This document shows positions 8,069 through 15,624 of a DNA stretch of 53,212 nt, one piece after another (the first letter of the stretch is position 1; the number at the start of each line of letters is the position of its first letter). The DNA is taken from contig JAFTAH010000043.1 in NCBI GenBank assembly GCA_017458625.1, forward strand, positions 1 through 53,212. Direction: 5' to 3'. The stretch comes from Kiritimatiellia bacterium (GTDB lineage: Bacteria; Verrucomicrobiota; Kiritimatiellia; CAIQIC01; Lenti-01). The notes beneath the pieces are model-generated. The model had not been told where the DNA came from. It saw only the letters and a list, made by a program, of their open reading frames with translations, and ran no database searches. Position numbers and translations under genes: made by a program.

Positions 8069-8731
8069 CTACATCTGAAGATGGTAGGCGCTATCCCAGA
8101 AGGCGAATTCCGCCTCGGTGGCGCGGTCGTACGCCGCCGTCATGGCCTCCTGGAGGGCCGGGGCGGCCGCGGCATGTTCGTCGCAAACGGCAATGCACTG
8201 CCGGACCTCGGCGTCGAAGGCATCACAGGCGTAGGTGTCAATCCAGGCCTGGTAGGGATTCGCCCCGCGCGTTTGGTGGGCCACGATGTGGCGTCCGACC
8301 TCGTTGTAGACCCAGAAACACGGCAGGATCGCAGCCAGGCTGACCTCCAGCTGACCGGCAGCCGTGCATTCGCGTAGAAAACCGGTGTAGTCCGCGCAGG
8401 CGGCCGACTTGATGGGCTGGGGTGGGATGTGGAAGGCGCGGATGAAGGACTCGTGCAGCTGCTGTTCACAAAGGACAGCCTCCTCGGCGAAATGCTGGAA
8501 AAGGGCTTTCTGGTCGGGTTTCACGAGAAGCCGGGCGATGGCGGCCAGCGCCTCTCCGTAGTCCTGGAGGTAGAGCGCGTCCTGCTGGATGTAGAACTCG
8601 AACTTGGGGCGCGGCAACGTGCCGGCGGCCAGCTCGGCCAGATAGGGCATGGCCAGGATGCGGTTGAAGATGGGGAGGGCGTGGTTCCAGGCCTGCTGGC
8701 TCCACGGTTGTTCGCGATGGCATTCGCTCAT
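8069..8731 (-). CDS. tenA: Aminopyrimidine aminohydrolase / thiaminase II family
   Basis: Releases HMP from degraded thiamin (base salvage), providing the substrate for ThiD. The 220-residue all-helical protein shows the TenA pattern: FNRILAMPYLAELAAGTLP, FEFYIQQDALYLQDYGEALA and the C-terminal YQAWIDTYA. The start at 8731 is fixed by GGAAAG 6-8 nt upstream and by the riboswitch ending just before it. It is first in the tenA-thiD operon. Confidence 0.93.
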   Translation of the reverse strand: MSECHREQPWSQQAWNHALPIFNRILAMPYLAELAAGTLPRPKFEFYIQQDALYLQDYGEALAAIARLLVKPDQKALFQHFAEEAVLCEQQLHESFIRAFHIPPQPIKSAACADYTGFLRECTAAGQLEVSLAAILPCFWVYNEVGRHIVAHQTRGANPYQAWIDTYACDAFDAEVRQCIAVCDEHAAAAPALQEAMTAAYDRATEAEFAFWDSAYHLQM

Positions 8732-8738
8732 GATTTCT

Positions 8739-8830
8739 TTCCTTTCGCCGGCATGACCCGGATCAAGTTCCGTTTTGCAACAAGGGTATGTTCTCAGCCG
8801 CGGACCCTCGTCCAGCGGCACCCCGATTCG
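8739..8830 (-). ncRNA. TPP riboswitch (THI box) leading tenA-thiD
   Basis: On the minus strand the leader contains GGGGTGCC, then GGCTGAGA...ACCC, GAACTTGATCCGGGT and ATGCCGGCGAAAGGA, the conserved parts of the thi-box aptamer in the right order. The aptamer ends at the tenA ribosome-binding site, which suggests control by hiding the Shine-Dalgarno rather than by transcription termination. The single base change in the usual GAACCTGATC is at the less constrained C. Confidence 0.93.
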
Positions 8831-8836
8831 CCGCCA

Positions 8837-8864
8837 AGCATAGTCTTCCCCGCGCGCAAGTCAA
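8837..8864 (-). promoter_or_regulatory. Sigma70-type promoter of the tenA-thiD operon
   Basis: TTGACT (8864-8859) and TATGCT (8842-8837) on the minus strand are 16 bp apart. The expected start site falls at the 5' edge of the riboswitch, which supports the assignment. Confidence 0.75.
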
Positions 8865-9002
8865 TGCTCAAGCGCTCGACCCGCGAAACGCGGGCAAACC
8901 ACGTGACAACGCCTGCCCAGTCCCTGGGGAGAGCGATTTCCCGGGCGTCACGCCGCAGGCCGGTCCTGCTGCCCCGAGACCGGGCGGCGGGGGCGTCCGG
9001 GG

Positions 9003-11528
9003 TCAGTCTGGGGCGCCGGCGCGGATGAAGACGAGGGGGTTGGTGATGGAGATGTAGTTGGTGGACCAGCCCGCTTCGCCGGCAAGGAGGTTGGTGGAGT
9101 ACTGGAGGCCGGAGGAGGTATGGTCGAGCGTCGTGCCGTTGTCGAGGTCGAAGCGGAAGGTGCCGTCGGCAGGGTTGAAGACGAAGTTGGTGATGGTGAC
9201 GGCATCCGAGACGGGTTCGGGCGGCAGGCCGCGCCGATAGAAGGAATGGACGGCATTGCCCGAAGCGGACGTGGCCGTGGTGAAGAAGAGCTTGCTGGTG
9301 TCGAAGCGCGCGTAGCGGTTGGAGCTGCCGCCGGTCTCGGCCTGGACGCCCAGGTTGAGGATGACGGCATCGCCGTCGACCGTCGGGCTTGGCGTGATGT
9401 TCCAGTAGAGGAAGAAGTTTGTGGCGGTGGGGTCGCAGAGGGCCTCCTCCTCGATGGCGTCCTCGCTCCAGGCGTAGAAGTTGTTCTTGGCATAGGCGGC
9501 CTTGTAGCCGGCGTACTTGTAGGTCTTGATGGCGGTGGAGCAGAAGAGGAAGCCATCGGTGGAGCCGTCGGGAAGCGGCTTGAGATGCCAGATGAGGTTG
9601 GTGTCGGCGGAGCGGATGACGCCTTGGGCGTCAGGCTCGACGGGGGTTCCGGCGTAGGTCGGGGCGGTGCCGGTGGAGGACGGCTCGCCCATCGCGTAGG
9701 CATTGGAGGCGACGGTGGCGACGATGAGGTAGTCGCCCTCGGTCAGGTCGGCAAGATCATTGACACGGACATAGGTGGGATAGGTGGAGGGGTCGGTGAC
9801 ATCGATGAAGAACTTGCGCGTCGCCGTGCCGCCATCGTACGTCGCGGTGATGACCACCTCGCCGTTGGTGGCGGCCTCGGGCGTCCACGTCCAGAGCCCG
9901 GTCTCCGCATCGACCTCGCCGGCGGAGACGGTCCAGGCGGTGGCCTGGGCGTTGTTGAGGAGGAAGGTGTTGGTCAGCAGGTCGCCGATTTCGGCGGATT
10001 TGGGGGGTACGGCGGCGTAGGCGATGGCCGGGGTGGCGTCCACGGTGCCGTAGGTGACGACGATCTTGTCCAGATAGGCGACGGGGCTCGACGACTTGGT
10101 TCGGATGCCGATGTAGGCGTAGCCGGAGATCTCAAGCGAGGAGGAGCTCCCGTTGACGATGCTCCCGAGGTTGACGCCCTGCAGGTCGCGGTCGAAAAGG
10201 TCGGCGGGCGAGAGGTAGGGCTGGTGGCTGCCGTAGACGTAGAGGGTCGCGTCCGCCCCGGTCTTCGCGTTCCAGACGACGCTCACCTGGGAAGGGTTCT
10301 TGCCGCCGTTCCAGCTCATGGCGAGGCCGGAACTCTTGTCCGTTTCGCGGAACTGGATGCAGGGCGAGGCTGCCGCCCCCCCGGCACCATACCCGAGATA
10401 GTGCGAGCCGGAGGGCTTGTTCATGATTGGGTTTTTCGTCCACTCGGCATACGTGGAGGAGGTGCGGCCGACATCCGCGTTGTCGAAGGTGTCGCCGGTG
10501 GCGAGAGGCGCGAAGTCGGCGCTGATGACGACGTTGGTGGCCGGCATGTTGAAGACGTTGCCCTCGAACGGCTCGCCGTTGGCGTAGAGCGTGGACAGCA
10601 CGTAGCCTTCGGCCTGGACGACGGTGACGGTGACGGAGTGGTTCGCGATGGCGGTGGCCGGGCCGGAAAGCGTGCCAAAGGCGTTCGTCGCATAGGTGAT
10701 GGAATAGGGCGTGACGACGGAGAACGTGACCGTGTTGGTGGCAACGACGGTGGGGTCGTCCTGGTCGGTCGCGATGACGCTCACCGTGAGGGCGTCTGCC
10801 GCCTCTTCGGGGTCGAAGGAGAACGTGTCGCCCTCCAGGGCCACCGACGCGCCGTTGCGGAACCACGCGAAGTCGACGTTCGCGCCAAACGTGGAGTTGG
10901 GATGCGCCGTGATGGTGGCCGTGTCGCCGAGGATGAGCTCGCCATCCTTGAACGAATAGGAAAACGGAACCACGGGGGGCAGCGGCGTGCCGTCGTAGGC
11001 GATGTCGAAGCGCGACAGCGCCACGACCTGCGACTTGGCCCGGAGCCCGATGTAGGGATAGAGCTCGGAGCCCGCGTAGACGAACTCGTCGTAGTTGCCG
11101 CTCTCGGGGCTGGTGAAGGTCGCCAGGACGGTCGCGCACTCCGTGCAGTAGAGATCCAGGGAGGAGGTCAGCGGCGTGGCCGAGCCCAGCACCTCGAGGG
11201 TGCGCCCCTTCACGGCGGACGAGTCCCAGTGGATGGCAATTGCGGAAAAGTTGCCGCCGGAGTTGGTCGAAACGATTCCAGTAGCCTTGGCCAGGTCCTT
11301 CGTGAGGCTGATGGTCCCCTTGTAGACTTTGGCATTGCCGGCGTAGACCGCCGGGGAACCGCGTTCACCGACCACACCGGAAAAGTTCGTGTAGCTCGAT
11401 TTCGAGAAGCCAAAGCTGGCGGCTGTGAGCGTGTCCAGTCCGGCGGCGGATGCAATATGCGGCGCGAGGCAGGCCAGCAGGGTACCGACAAGCACGGGGG
11501 AAAGAACGTGTGACATAGCTTGCTTCAT
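9003..11528 (-). CDS. Large secreted multidomain protein of unknown function
   Basis: 841 residues with a clear signal peptide (MKQAMSHVLSPVLVGTLLAC..., cleavage near IASAAG, about residue 29). The rest is strand-rich with very low Lys content and many Thr/Ser/Asn. An Ig-like or PKD-like part is visible at about 190-280 (DTATITAHPNS...WFRNG), then an InlB-type beta-repeat-like part, then a putative-Ig segment TNTFLLNNAQATAWTVSAG, and a C-terminal region ending in FVFNPADGTFRFDLDNG. No catalytic motif is recognised. The start at 11528 has GAGGAGCT 3 nt upstream; the open frame before it is repeat sequence. It is probably a surface or extracellular protein. Confidence 0.8.
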   Translation of the reverse strand: MKQAMSHVLSPVLVGTLLACLAPHIASAAGLDTLTAASFGFSKSSYTNFSGVVGERGSPAVYAGNAKVYKGTISLTKDLAKATGIVSTNSGGNFSAIAIHWDSSAVKGRTLEVLGSATPLTSSLDLYCTECATVLATFTSPESGNYDEFVYAGSELYPYIGLRAKSQVVALSRFDIAYDGTPLPPVVPFSYSFKDGELILGDTATITAHPNSTFGANVDFAWFRNGASVALEGDTFSFDPEEAADALTVSVIATDQDDPTVVATNTVTFSVVTPYSITYATNAFGTLSGPATAIANHSVTVTVVQAEGYVLSTLYANGEPFEGNVFNMPATNVVISADFAPLATGDTFDNADVGRTSSTYAEWTKNPIMNKPSGSHYLGYGAGGAAASPCIQFRETDKSSGLAMSWNGGKNPSQVSVVWNAKTGADATLYVYGSHQPYLSPADLFDRDLQGVNLGSIVNGSSSSLEISGYAYIGIRTKSSSPVAYLDKIVVTYGTVDATPAIAYAAVPPKSAEIGDLLTNTFLLNNAQATAWTVSAGEVDAETGLWTWTPEAATNGEVVITATYDGGTATRKFFIDVTDPSTYPTYVRVNDLADLTEGDYLIVATVASNAYAMGEPSSTGTAPTYAGTPVEPDAQGVIRSADTNLIWHLKPLPDGSTDGFLFCSTAIKTYKYAGYKAAYAKNNFYAWSEDAIEEEALCDPTATNFFLYWNITPSPTVDGDAVILNLGVQAETGGSSNRYARFDTSKLFFTTATSASGNAVHSFYRRGLPPEPVSDAVTITNFVFNPADGTFRFDLDNGTTLDHTSSGLQYSTNLLAGEAGWSTNYISITNPLVFIRAGAPD

Positions 11529-11610
11529 CGTAGCTCCTCTAAAGACATCAAGAGGATAACATGGCCTTCCGTTGGCTTCAAGGGGAAAGAGAGCCGCCTC
11601 GGAGGGGGGG

Positions 11611-11885
11611 GTGAGCAAAAAGTGTAAGGGTTTCAATGGAGGACGGGCAGAAAATGGCCTTGTTTGTTGAAAAACAGTCGAAAATCGCATGTCTATGAAA
11701 ATATAGACATATCATTTGGCCTTTTGCGGTCGAGGGAGACGCCTGGGGGCGCGGGCGTCTCGCCCGCGAAAATCCAAAGGATGGCGGGAGAACGGTTTAC
11801 CAAGGGGGCTTCCCAGGGAACATCGCGGGCGGGCCGCCCGCGCCCCCAGGGCAATCGCCCGTACCTCACACTTTTTGCTCACACC
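11611..11885. mobile_element. IR-bounded element, family A, copy 2 (long form with nested palindrome)
   Basis: Same ends as copy 1 (GTGAGCAAAAAGTGTAAGG at 11611-11629 and its mirror at 11864-11885) and a nearly identical left 134 bp. About 95 bp at roughly 11741-11838 are absent from copy 1. This insert begins CCTGGGGGCGCGGGCG and ends in the mirror CGCCCGCGCCCCCAGG, so it is itself a palindrome-ended unit nested in the element. The CTGGGGGCGCGGGCG motif recurs at 26661-26675. Confidence 0.75.
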
Positions 11886-11957
11886 CCGGCGGTCGGGCGG
11901 TTGCATCAATTCCGGAATTGCTCTTGAGCGAGGTTGCAAACAACTCGGATGCGCCCC
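11886..11957. repeat. Truncated right end of family F element
   Basis: CGGCGGTCGG...GAGCGAGGTTGCAAACAACT...GATGC matches the right end of the complete element at 23639-23905. It begins exactly where element A copy 2 ends, which suggests that A interrupted or replaced the left part of an F copy. Confidence 0.65.
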
Positions 11958-12073
11958 GGCTGGAGACGGCCCGAGGTTTGAAGGCAGGCATGGGAATCGC
12001 CCCTGGCCTTCGTCAGGTGAAGAGGGAAAAGGCAAAGGATATCCGCCTGCTTTCGCAGGGGGAGGGGAACGAG

Positions 12074-12487
12074 CTAGCGAGTCAGCTTCAGCGCGTGCGT
12101 CGATCCGGTGGCGGTCACGATCGTGCCCAGGCCCATGCGTTGCGAGGAATTGAAGGTGACAGAAACGAGATAGGAAGTGGTCTTGAAGGAGACCGTCCAT
12201 TCGGCCTGGTAGCCGGAGAGGTGTCCGTTAATGGCGCCACTCTCGCTGTTGGCAAGATACATTCTTCCGGTCAACTTGCCTTTCGGCGTCATCGAGAGGG
12301 TCGTCGTACCGACGGCGGTGTCATCCAGTGTCGTCGCCCAGCTCCCCGAGCAATTGAAGGCCGGATCATGGTCATAGGCGGCATCGTCATGGTCATGGTC
12401 GCTCTTGTTGTTTTCGCAGCCGCACAATCCCACCGCCAGCAACCCCGCCATCGCCAGCCTGCCCATCACACTCATCCATTTTCTCAT
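12074..12487 (-). CDS. Small predicted lipoprotein
   Basis: 137 residues with a lipoprotein signal (MRKWMSVMGRLAMAGLLAVG, lipobox LCGC, Cys24). The mature part starts with a His/Asp-rich run (NNKSDHDHDDAAYDHDP), a plausible metal-binding or flexible segment, then a compact strand-rich domain (GSWATTLDDTAVG...GKLTGRMYL...) that resembles small lipocalin- or beta-barrel-type lipoprotein domains by eye only. The ATG at 12487 is chosen over a GTG at 12496 because AAGGAG lies 8 nt upstream. The function is unknown. Confidence 0.75.
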   Translation of the reverse strand: MRKWMSVMGRLAMAGLLAVGLCGCENNKSDHDHDDAAYDHDPAFNCSGSWATTLDDTAVGTTTLSMTPKGKLTGRMYLANSESGAINGHLSGYQAEWTVSFKTTSYLVSVTFNSSQRMGLGTIVTATGSTHALKLTR

Positions 12488-12909
12488 GTCCAGCACTCCT
12501 TCTAGCCTTTGGCAATTGCCTCACGCGCCTTGGACAGACGTGTCAAAGCGCGTTATTTCCACTATATGCTCACGATGCCCGGTCTGCAATCCTGTTTTTC
12601 CGAAAAAACTTCCAGGGGGGGGGCCCGGAGCCGGACGGGGGGGGATGAGGAGGAGGGAAAGATGCAAAAAATGGCGGTTTTGACGTAAACTCACATGGTT
12701 TTTGGGGCTGGGGGGAGGGGGCGGGCACCGAAATGGCCGAAATCGCCGATTCGACGAGGCCGAGGAGGGCGACGAGGCAGACGATGGCGAAAAACGAAAG
12801 AGGGGAGGGGAGGAGGTTGCAGACAAAAACATGTGAAGTTTCGAATTTTTGACTTGAAGTCCGGGTGATTTGAACGTAGATTTTGCCAAGTTTTCGGAAT
12901 TACTGGAAA
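12488..12909. other. Spacer between lipoprotein and ilvB
   Basis: 422 bp without a convincing gene. It holds repeat H copy 1 (12662-12707) and, just before ilvB, an AT-richer stretch (12810-12905) that should contain the ilvB promoter. I see no leader peptide rich in branched-chain codons and no clear attenuator. Confidence 0.5.
12662..12707 (+). repeat. CGTAAACTCA repeat (family H), copy 1
   Basis: ATGCAAAAAA...GGTTTTGA-CGTAAACTCA-CATGGTTTTTGGGG. The same layout (TGC, A-run, T-run, CGTAAACTCA, 6-7 nt, TTGGGG; 45-46 bp overall) is found at 32768-32812 inside hypF and 39266-39310 at the prenyltransferase start. Confidence 0.7.
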
Positions 12910-14742
12910 ATGGAAGCGAAAAAAGAGCAAAAAAATGTCAAAACCGGGGCCGAGCTATTGGTGGATGGGCTGGCGGCAGGCGGGGTGAAGGTGGTGTTCG
13001 GGGTGCCGGGGGGGGCGGCGATTCCGCTGTACGACGCGCTGTATCTGCACGGGGCGGGGATGCGTTTCGTGCTGACGCGGCATGAGCAGGGGGCGGCCCA
13101 CATGGCGGATGGCTATGCGCGGGCGACGGGGCGGCTGGCGGCGGTGCTGGTGACGGGCGGGCCAGGGGCGACGAACACGGTGACGGGGATCATGACGGCG
13201 TACATGGACAGCGTGCCGATGGTGGTGGTGACGGGGCAGAGCGACCGGGCGATGCTGGGGAAGGACGCGTTCCAGGAGACGGACGTGTTCAATCTGATGA
13301 TGCCGATCGTGAAGCACAGCTATCTGGTGAAGTCGGCGGCGGAGATTCCGCGGGTGGTGGCGGAGGCGTGCCATATCGCGACGACGGGGCGTCCGGGGCC
13401 GGTGCTGCTGGACGTGCCGCGGGATGTGGCGGAGGAGCTGGCGGCGGGGCCCGGGGTGGGGGAGGCGGTGGCGATGTCGCTGCCGGGGTATCATCCGGTG
13501 GCGCGGGCGTACGGGCGGGAGACGCTGGAGCAGGTGGCGGCGGCGCTGAAGGCGGCGCGGCGGCCGGCAATCCTGGCGGGGCATGGGGTGGTGCTGGCGG
13601 GGGCGAGCGCGGCGTTGCGGGCGTTGGCGGAGAAGCTGGAGGCGCCAGTGACGACGACGCTGCTGGGCAAGGGGGTGTTCCCGGACGGGCATCGGCTGTG
13701 TCTGGGGATGCCGGGGGTGTACGGGGGGGCGGGGGCGAATCTGGCGCTGTCGGAGTGCGACGTGCTGCTGGCGGTGGGCGCGCGGCTGGACGAGCGGGTG
13801 ACGGCGATTCCAGAGCGGTTCGGGCGGGACGCGACGGTGATCCACGTGGACGTGGATGCGGCGGAATTTGGCAAGATGGTGCAGGCGGACGTGTGCGTGG
13901 AAGGGGACGCGCGGGCGGTGCTGGAGGATTTGCTGCCGCTGGTGGAGAAATGCGACAGCGGGGAGTGGCAGAAGCGGCTGGCGGCGTGCCGGCGGCGGTT
14001 CGAGGCGACGACGGGCGGGGGGGCGTCGGAGCGCCAGCCGGGGGGCATCCGGCCGCTGGCGGTGCTGCGGGAGCTGCGGGCGCAGACGTCGCCGGAGACG
14101 GTGCTGGCGACGGATGTGGGGCTGCATCAGATGTGGGCGGCCCAGGCGTGGTCGTGCGCGGCGCCGGGGCAGTTCCTGACGAGCGGGGGCGGCGGCACGA
14201 TGGGCTTCGGGCTGCCGGCGGCCATCGGGGCGCAGCTGGGGCGGCCGGGGACGCCGGTGGTGGCGGTGGTGGGGGACGGGGGCTTCCAGATGACGCTGTG
14301 CGAGCTGGCGACGATGGTGGTGCAGAAGCTGCCGATCAAGGTGTTCGTGATGAACAACCACTATCTGGGGATGGTGCGGCAGCTGCAGGACATTTTCCGG
14401 GAGGGGCATTTCAGCGGGGTGGAGCTGGAGGGGAATCCGGACTTTGCCGCGTTGGCAAAGGCGTACGGGGCGACGGGACTGTCGCTGCGGCGGCATGCGG
14501 ACATCCGGAAGGTGGTGCGGAAGGCGCTGGCGACGGAAGGGCCCGTGGTGGTGAACGTGGAGGTGGCGCGGCGGGAGGAGGTGTTCCCGATCGTGCCGCC
14601 GGGGCATCCGCTGAACGAAATGGTGTTCGAGCGGCCGCGGCGGGGGCGGGGACGGCCAGCAGGCGGGTCGGCGGCGGCCGCGGCGGCGGGGGCGGACGAG
14701 GCCGCGAAGGCGGTGACGGATATCACGAAGGAGGTGCACTGA
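12910..14742 (+). CDS. ilvB: Acetolactate synthase, large subunit
   Basis: Condenses two pyruvates, or pyruvate and 2-oxobutyrate, in branched-chain amino acid synthesis; uses ThDP, Mg and FAD. Of 610 residues, the catalytic Glu is Glu59 (RHEQGAAHMADGYAR), the FAD/middle domain spans about 190-345, and the ThDP/Mg motif GDGGF (455-459)...NN (482-483) is intact. A low-complexity Arg/Gly/Ala tail (about 570-605) is extra. The start at 12910 is chosen because homology begins soon after; the ribosome site is weak. The stop overlaps ilvN (TGATG). Confidence 0.95.
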   Translation: MEAKKEQKNVKTGAELLVDGLAAGGVKVVFGVPGGAAIPLYDALYLHGAGMRFVLTRHEQGAAHMADGYARATGRLAAVLVTGGPGATNTVTGIMTAYMDSVPMVVVTGQSDRAMLGKDAFQETDVFNLMMPIVKHSYLVKSAAEIPRVVAEACHIATTGRPGPVLLDVPRDVAEELAAGPGVGEAVAMSLPGYHPVARAYGRETLEQVAAALKAARRPAILAGHGVVLAGASAALRALAEKLEAPVTTTLLGKGVFPDGHRLCLGMPGVYGGAGANLALSECDVLLAVGARLDERVTAIPERFGRDATVIHVDVDAAEFGKMVQADVCVEGDARAVLEDLLPLVEKCDSGEWQKRLAACRRRFEATTGGGASERQPGGIRPLAVLRELRAQTSPETVLATDVGLHQMWAAQAWSCAAPGQFLTSGGGGTMGFGLPAAIGAQLGRPGTPVVAVVGDGGFQMTLCELATMVVQKLPIKVFVMNNHYLGMVRQLQDIFREGHFSGVELEGNPDFAALAKAYGATGLSLRRHADIRKVVRKALATEGPVVVNVEVARREEVFPIVPPGHPLNEMVFERPRRGRGRPAGGSAAAAAAGADEAAKAVTDITKEVH

Positions 14743-15260
14743 TGAGCAGCCAGATGCGGGAGAAGCCGTGCCGGACGGTCCGGAACTTGTCGATCTACGT
14801 GGCGAACCGTCCCGGGGCGCTGGCGCGGATTGCGCAGACGTTTTCGCGGCGGGGGTTCAACATCGATTCGCTGGTGGTGTCGGCGGGGGCGACGCCGGGG
14901 TTTTCGCGGATGACCATCACGGCGGAAGGGGACGAGGCGGGGTGGGACCAGATCATCGCGCAGTGCTCGAAGCTGGTGGACGTGGTGGCGTGCCGGTGCC
15001 ACGAGGACGAGGACGCGGTGGTGCGGGAGCTGGCGCTGGTGAAGATCCGGTGCGACCTGGCGGCGCGGACGGAGGTGTTGCAGATCGCGGACCATTTCCG
15101 GGCGAAGACGATGGACCTGACGGAGACGTCGATGATCTTGCAGGCGACGGGGAGTCCGAGCAAGCTGGACGCGATGGTGGGGCTGCTGCGGAAGTTCGAG
15201 ATCGTGGAGCTGGTGCGGACGGGGAAGGTGCTGATGGCGCGCGGGGAGGAGGCGACATAA
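14742..15260 (+). CDS. ilvN: Acetolactate synthase, small regulatory subunit
   Basis: 172 residues. The N-terminal ACT domain (LSIYVANRPGALARIAQTFSRRGFNIDSL) binds valine in this family and gives feedback control of IlvB. The C-terminal ALS_ss_C part (VKIRCDLAARTEVLQIADHF...) completes the usual length. It is coupled to ilvB by a 1-bp stop/start overlap. Confidence 0.95.
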   Translation: MSSQMREKPCRTVRNLSIYVANRPGALARIAQTFSRRGFNIDSLVVSAGATPGFSRMTITAEGDEAGWDQIIAQCSKLVDVVACRCHEDEDAVVRELALVKIRCDLAARTEVLQIADHFRAKTMDLTETSMILQATGSPSKLDAMVGLLRKFEIVELVRTGKVLMARGEEAT

Positions 15261-15348
15261 GCCCCCGGAGGGGGCGCTTGAAAAGTTGCAAGGTTGAAAA
15301 AGCGGGAGGGTCGCTGTTGATGGCGACCGCTGGCGGGAGAAGGGGCTC

Positions 15349-15535
15349 GCGCAGAGGCGCATAGGCGCAGAGAAGTTGAAGGTTGAAAGGTTGAAGAGCT
15401 GAAGGGTGATTCACCACGGAACACACGGAAAACACGAAAAAGTTGAAAGTTGCCGGAAGGGAGTCGAGTTTTTTCGAGAATTTCGACAGTTTCGAGCATT
15501 TCGAGGAGTGGGAAACAGGTTTCCATTGAATGGAA
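15349..15535. repeat. Run of four different short-period arrays plus one family B dyad
   Basis: Four successive degenerate tandem arrays: 15349-15372 is GCGCANAG x3 (period 8); 15375-15405 is GTTGAANN x4 (period 7-8); 15415-15441 is CACGGAANA-like x3 (period 9); 15472-15507 is TTTCGANNN x4 (period exactly 9). A TTCCATTGAATGGAA dyad follows at 15521-15535. These account for most of the 364-bp spacer 15261-15624; no gene is seen there. Confidence 0.8.
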
Positions 15536-15624
15536 GTGGGTTTTGAGTGATTTCTTTTGTGAGGGCGCGGGAGTTGTTGTAGGATTGCGCGTGCGCGAGG
15601 GGGAGAGAGAGATAGAGGTAGAAG

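Noticed and set aside
9120-11513. Long open frame (797 codons) on the plus strand opposite the secreted protein
   Set aside because: Val/Gly/Asp/Arg-rich with no signal, no family and no ribosome site; it is the mirror of a GC-rich gene whose minus-strand product has a signal peptide and natural composition.
12488-12909. T-box or amino-acid leader attenuator ahead of ilvB
   Set aside because: No leader peptide with Ile/Leu/Val runs, no T-box sequence and no terminator/antiterminator pair could be found.
12955-14739. Minus-strand open frame opposite ilvB
   Set aside because: Arg/His/Pro-rich shadow caused by strong G-ending codon use; ilvB is unmistakable.
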